NCBI RefSeq assembly: GCF_028462495.1
Contig: NZ_JAQOWX010000003.1
Span: 37,750-101,749 of the forward strand
DNA from: Roseateles_E sp005503085
GTDB lineage: Bacteria > Pseudomonadota > Gammaproteobacteria > Burkholderiales > Burkholderiaceae_C
DNA length: 64,000 nt
Direction of reading: 5' to 3'
Of this stretch, positions 61,293-64,000 are shown piece by piece. Positions within the stretch are counted from its first letter, which is position 1, and each line of letters begins with the position of its first letter. Below the pieces are notes generated by a model, which had not been told where the DNA came from, did no database searches, and saw only the letters and a program-made list of their open reading frames with translations. The position numbers were made by a program, and so were the translations under genes.

Positions 61293-64000
61293 TCAGATCA
61301 GGGGCGGCAGGCGGTTCTCATCGTCATCGGCGAGCGGTTTGGCCAAGGGATTCAAGGCTGCAGAACCCTGTCCGGCCACCGAAAGCCCGGTGGTGGCTGC
61401 CGGGCCGTCCAGCAGATTGCCGCTCGGGCCGGTCAGGACATCACCGAGGCTGACACTCGGCGTCCGGTCCTTGGCGAACCAGACGTCAGCCATGGCCATC
61501 GTATGCCCATCGGTGGTCTTGTAGTCAGACACCAGGCCGATGAAGTTGCCGTTGTCGATCTCCGCACTCTTCTGCGCTTGCAGATTGAGCTCGCCAACTC
61601 CCAGTTCCTCCAGCGACTTGAGCTCGCCGGTATCGGTCTTGCCATCGCTATTGGCATCGACCCAGACCTGCAGCTGTGCCCAGCTGATATCCAGCGCGCT
61701 GAGCTTGCCATCGCCATTGCTGTCTTCCTGGCTCATCGCGTGGTAGCCGTCGGCGGCACGGCGGCCGTCGGCGAGCAGGGTGCCGGAGCCGAACAGCTCA
61801 CGACCGTCATTGATGCTGCCATCGCCGTTACGGTCCATCACCAGCAGACCATCGCCACTGCCGGCCCAGCCCCAGCGCTGCACATGGCCGGTGCCGGTCA
61901 GATCGAACTCGACGCCGTCGGCTGCCGCCAACGTCTGGATACCGTTACCGTCCAGGTCCAGCATGATGGGCGTAGACAGGAACAGCGCGCCCAGTTGTTC
62001 GCCAGTCATCGCGCCCTTCTGGTCGGAAGTAAAGGCCAGCGACTGGTCCATATTCATTGCTGCCAGGTCCTGGGTCTCGAAGCCGGCGATCTGTTCGGTG
62101 CTGAAGGCCTGGATATGGTCGGTGCTCAGCCCTTGCACCGAGGCGGTGGTCAGCTGCGCCAGATCCTGGGTCTCGATGGCTTTGATCTGATCTGTGCTCA
62201 AACCGGCGATCTGGTTCGAGCTCAGTGCCGCGAACTGATGTGTCTGCATGGCCTCGATGTTGTCGGTGCTCAGCGCACTGATCTGCTCGGTACTCAGCAC
62301 CCGCAGCTGGGCCGAGTTCAAGGCCCTCAGATCGTCGCTCTCCAGCGCACCGATCTGCTCCGTCTCCAAGCCACGGATCTGCGCCGTTGTCAGCGCCCCG
62401 ACCTGCTCGGAGCGCAGTGCCTGGATGTTGTCGGTGGACAGCGCACCGATCTGCTCCGTCTCCAAGCCACGGATCTGCGCCGTTGTCAGCGCCCCGACCT
62501 GCTCGGAGCGCAGTGCCTGGATGTTGTCGGTGGACAGCGCACCGATCTGGTCCGAGTTCAGCGCGCGGATTTGTGCGCTATTCAGTGCCCGCAGGTCATC
62601 ACTTTCCAGGCTTGCAATCTGAGTTGTGCTCAAGGCGGCGATATGGCCGGTGTTGAGTGCCTTGAACTGGTCGGTGCCCAGAGCATTGAGGTCATCGCTG
62701 CTGAGGTCGCGCAGCTGCTGGGTGCTCAGTGCCGCCACCTGCTGGGTGCGCAGCGCGCCGATCTGGTCGGAGTTCAAGGCACCAAGCTGGTCGCTGTTGA
62801 GTGCGCGCAGGGTCGCGGTGCCCAAGGCGCGCAGGTCGTCGGTTTCCAGCGCGGCGGCCTGATCGGTGCTCAGGCCGCGGATCTGGCCTGTGCTCAACAC
62901 ACTGAGCTGATCCGTGCGCAGCGCCTGAATGTTGTCGGTGGACAGCGCGCCGATCTGGTCGGAGTTCAGCGCCCGCAGCTGGCCGCTGGTGAGGGCGCGC
63001 AGGTCGTCGCTCTCCAGAGTGGACACCTGGCTGGTGCCCAGCGCGGCGATCTGTGCACTGGTCAGTGCCTTGAACTGATCGGTACCGAGGGCGTTGAGGT
63101 CGGCACTGTCGAGCTCCCGGACCTGAGTGGTCGACAGGGCCGCCACCTGCTGGGTGCGCAGCGCGCCGATCTGGTCGGAGTTCAATGCGGCCAGTTGGTC
63201 GCTGTTGAGGGCGCGCAAGGTCGCGGTGCCCAGGGCGCGCAGGTCATCGGTCTCCAGGGCACCGATCTGGTCGGTGGAGAGGCCACGGACCTGCTGGGTG
63301 GACAGGGCACCGGCCTGCTCGGAGCGCAGTGCCTGGATGTTGTCGGTGGACAGCGCACCGAGCTGGTCGGAGTTCAGCGCCCGCAGCTGGGCAGAGCCCA
63401 AGGCACGCAGGTCATCGCTCTCCAGTGTGGACACCTGGCTGGTGCCCAGCGCGGCGATGTGACCGCTGTTGAGGGCCTTGAACTGGTCGGTGCCCAGGGC
63501 GTTGAGATCGGCGCTGCCGAGGTCGCGGATCTGGGTGGTGCTCAGCGCGGCGACTTGCTGCGTGCGCAGGGCTCCGATCTGGTCGGAGTTCAGCGCACCG
63601 AGCTGGTCGGAGTCGAGCGCACGGATCTGGGCGGTGCCCAGGGCGCGCAGGTCGTCGGTCTCCAGCGCGGCCATCTGGTCGGTGCTCAGGCCACGCACTT
63701 GCAGCGTGCTCAGGGCGCCGACCTGCTCGGAGCGCAGTGCCTGGATGTTGTCGGTGGACAGCGCGCCGATCTGGTCGGTTGACAGGGCACGCAGCTGGCC
63801 GCTGGTGAGGGCGCGCAGGTCGTCGCTCTCCAGAGTGGACACCTGGCTGGTGCCCAGCGCGGCGATCTGTGCACTGGTCAGTGCCTTGAACTGATCGGTA
63901 CCGAGGGCGTTGAGGTCGGCACTGTCGAGCTCCCGGACCTGAGTGGTCGACAGGGCCGCCACCTGCTGGGTGCGCAGCGCGCCGATCTGGTCGGAGTTCA
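61293..64000 (-). CDS. Giant octapeptide-repeat secreted protein, C-terminal part (cut by window edge)
   Basis: At least 901 residues are visible, with the N-terminus beyond the right edge. About 84 tandem 8-residue repeats (L-x-[S/T]-x-Q-[I/V/L]-x-A) form 17-repeat super-units of 136 residues, then degenerate. The last 230 residues have PIMLDLDGNGIQTL, LLVMDRNGDGSINDGRELFG, DSNGDGKLSALD and DANSDGKTDTGE, calcium-loop motifs common at the ends of type I secreted adhesins. No PEP-CTERM or RTX nonapeptide is visible. The facing T1SS genes are the likely exporter. Confidence 0.8.
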   Translation of the reverse strand, partial: NSDQIGALRTQQVAALSTTQVRELDSADLNALGTDQFKALTSAQIAALGTSQVSTLESDDLRALTSGQLRALSTDQIGALSTDNIQALRSEQVGALSTLQVRGLSTDQMAALETDDLRALGTAQIRALDSDQLGALNSDQIGALRTQQVAALSTTQIRDLGSADLNALGTDQFKALNSGHIAALGTSQVSTLESDDLRALGSAQLRALNSDQLGALSTDNIQALRSEQAGALSTQQVRGLSTDQIGALETDDLRALGTATLRALNSDQLAALNSDQIGALRTQQVAALSTTQVRELDSADLNALGTDQFKALTSAQIAALGTSQVSTLESDDLRALTSGQLRALNSDQIGALSTDNIQALRTDQLSVLSTGQIRGLSTDQAAALETDDLRALGTATLRALNSDQLGALNSDQIGALRTQQVAALSTQQLRDLSSDDLNALGTDQFKALNTGHIAALSTTQIASLESDDLRALNSAQIRALNSDQIGALSTDNIQALRSEQVGALTTAQIRGLETEQIGALSTDNIQALRSEQVGALTTAQIRGLETEQIGALESDDLRALNSAQLRVLSTEQISALSTDNIEAMQTHQFAALSSNQIAGLSTDQIKAIETQDLAQLTTASVQGLSTDHIQAFSTEQIAGFETQDLAAMNMDQSLAFTSDQKGAMTGEQLGALFLSTPIMLDLDGNGIQTLAAADGVEFDLTGTGHVQRWGWAGSGDGLLVMDRNGDGSINDGRELFGSGTLLADGRRAADGYHAMSQEDSNGDGKLSALDISWAQLQVWVDANSDGKTDTGELKSLEELGVGELNLQAQKSAEIDNGNFIGLVSDYKTTDGHTMAMADVWFAKDRTPSVSLGDVLTGPSGNLLDGPAATTGLSVAGQGSAALNPLAKPLADDDENRLPPLI
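61986..64000 (-). repeat. Coding octad repeats in 408-bp (17-octad) super-units
   Basis: LNSDQIGA recurs with its first codon at 64001 (one base outside), 63593, 63185 and 62777, exactly 408 bp apart. LESDDLRA and LSTDNIQA keep the same 17-octad spacing. Unit 4 grades into diverged octads down to 61986. Adjacent units are similar in DNA, suggesting recent duplication or gene conversion. Confidence 0.9.
62345..62536. repeat. Perfect 96-bp tandem duplication inside the repeat protein
   Basis: 62345-62440 and 62441-62536 are identical. They encode four octads twice (LSTDNIQA, LRSEQVGA, LTTAQIRG, LETEQIGA), inserting 32 residues in frame and breaking the 17-octad register. This points to recent slippage or recombination. 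Confidence 0.92.

Noticed and set aside
61293..61985. RTX nonapeptides or a PEP-CTERM anchor at the end of the repeat protein.
   Set aside because: No GGxGxDxux repeats and no PEP motif with terminal helix and basic tail are present; the loops are DxDGNG/DxNGDG type instead.
61251..63782. Long plus-strand frame opposite the repeat protein, itself repetitive.
   Set aside because: Its repeats simply mirror the octad repeats on the minus strand. The minus strand frame has the recognisable calcium-loop C-terminus and stays open to the window edge.
61986..64000. Regular short repeats that might suggest a CRISPR array.
   Set aside because: There are no constant repeats with unique spacers; the 24-bp periodicity is in-frame coding repeats.

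Overview
The window is visibly GC-rich and densely coded, with mostly 1-40 nt gaps and many ATGA, GTGA and TGATG stop/start overlaps. Gene content and order (mdh divergent from a GntR regulator, then sdhCDAB-sdhE-gltA; large single-chain purL; AcnB-type aconitase; exosortase-A-associated genes) suggest a betaproteobacterium of the Burkholderiales, close to the Roseateles / Sphaerotilaceae / Comamonadaceae group. The taxon is inferred from gene content, not measured.

Region 1 (1-15046) is a surface-polysaccharide / exosortase-A-associated locus in two divergent arms separated by about 210 bp (7538-7749). The left arm runs leftward: acyl carrier protein, exosortase-associated hydrolases 2 and 1, a secreted TPR-like protein, a DegT-family aminotransferase, a FemAB/GNAT-type acyltransferase, and GT2, GT4 and GT2 glycosyltransferases (the last cut by the window edge). 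The right arm runs rightward: acyl-CoA ligase, PLP-dependent decarboxylase, NeuD/PglD-like acyltransferase, WbqC-like protein, GtrA-like flippase, WecE aminotransferase and a GT-C membrane glycosyltransferase. The exosortase itself is not in the window.

Region 2 (15060-25643) is mostly leftward housekeeping: periplasmic CpdB nucleotidase, a histidine-kinase-like protein with a TPR response regulator, aconitase AcnB directly behind a vapBC toxin-antitoxin pair, a lysozyme-inhibitor-like periplasmic protein, a CitE-like lyase and malate dehydrogenase.

Region 3 (25876-36250) runs rightward: GntR regulator, succinate dehydrogenase sdhCDAB with sdhE, and citrate synthase ending in a strong terminator. 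With mdh and acnB this is a TCA-cycle cluster. A nucleoside/ribose salvage operon follows (LacI-type regulator behind a perfect 16-bp palindrome, ribokinase, nucleoside hydrolase, TRZ/ATZ-type deaminase).

Region 4 (36380-53355) has purL behind a 10-bp inverted-repeat leader, a CHASE3-type chemotaxis receptor, a luciferase-like oxidoreductase, a substrate-binding lipoprotein paired with a hybrid histidine kinase, an HtrA-type protease, a DUF1624 membrane protein coupled to rlmB, upp, a D-2-hydroxyacid dehydrogenase coupled to two half-size chromate transporter genes, a DUF1993 protein and an unrecognised small protein.

Region 5 (53626-64000) is the most interesting. A GT41 (SPINDLY/OGT-like) glycosyltransferase is translationally coupled to a LapB-like type I secretion ABC transporter, followed by its HlyD adaptor and a TolC-like outer membrane factor. 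Facing it is the 3' end of a giant protein made of 8-residue repeats (consensus L-x-[S/T]-x-Q-[I/V/L]-x-A) arranged in 17-repeat (136 aa, 408 bp) super-units, with a calcium-binding-type C-terminus. Decayed fragments of sugar-modifying genes lie between. I infer a secreted, possibly O-glycosylated, giant repeat adhesin system. No tRNA, rRNA, CRISPR array or intact insertion sequence was seen.
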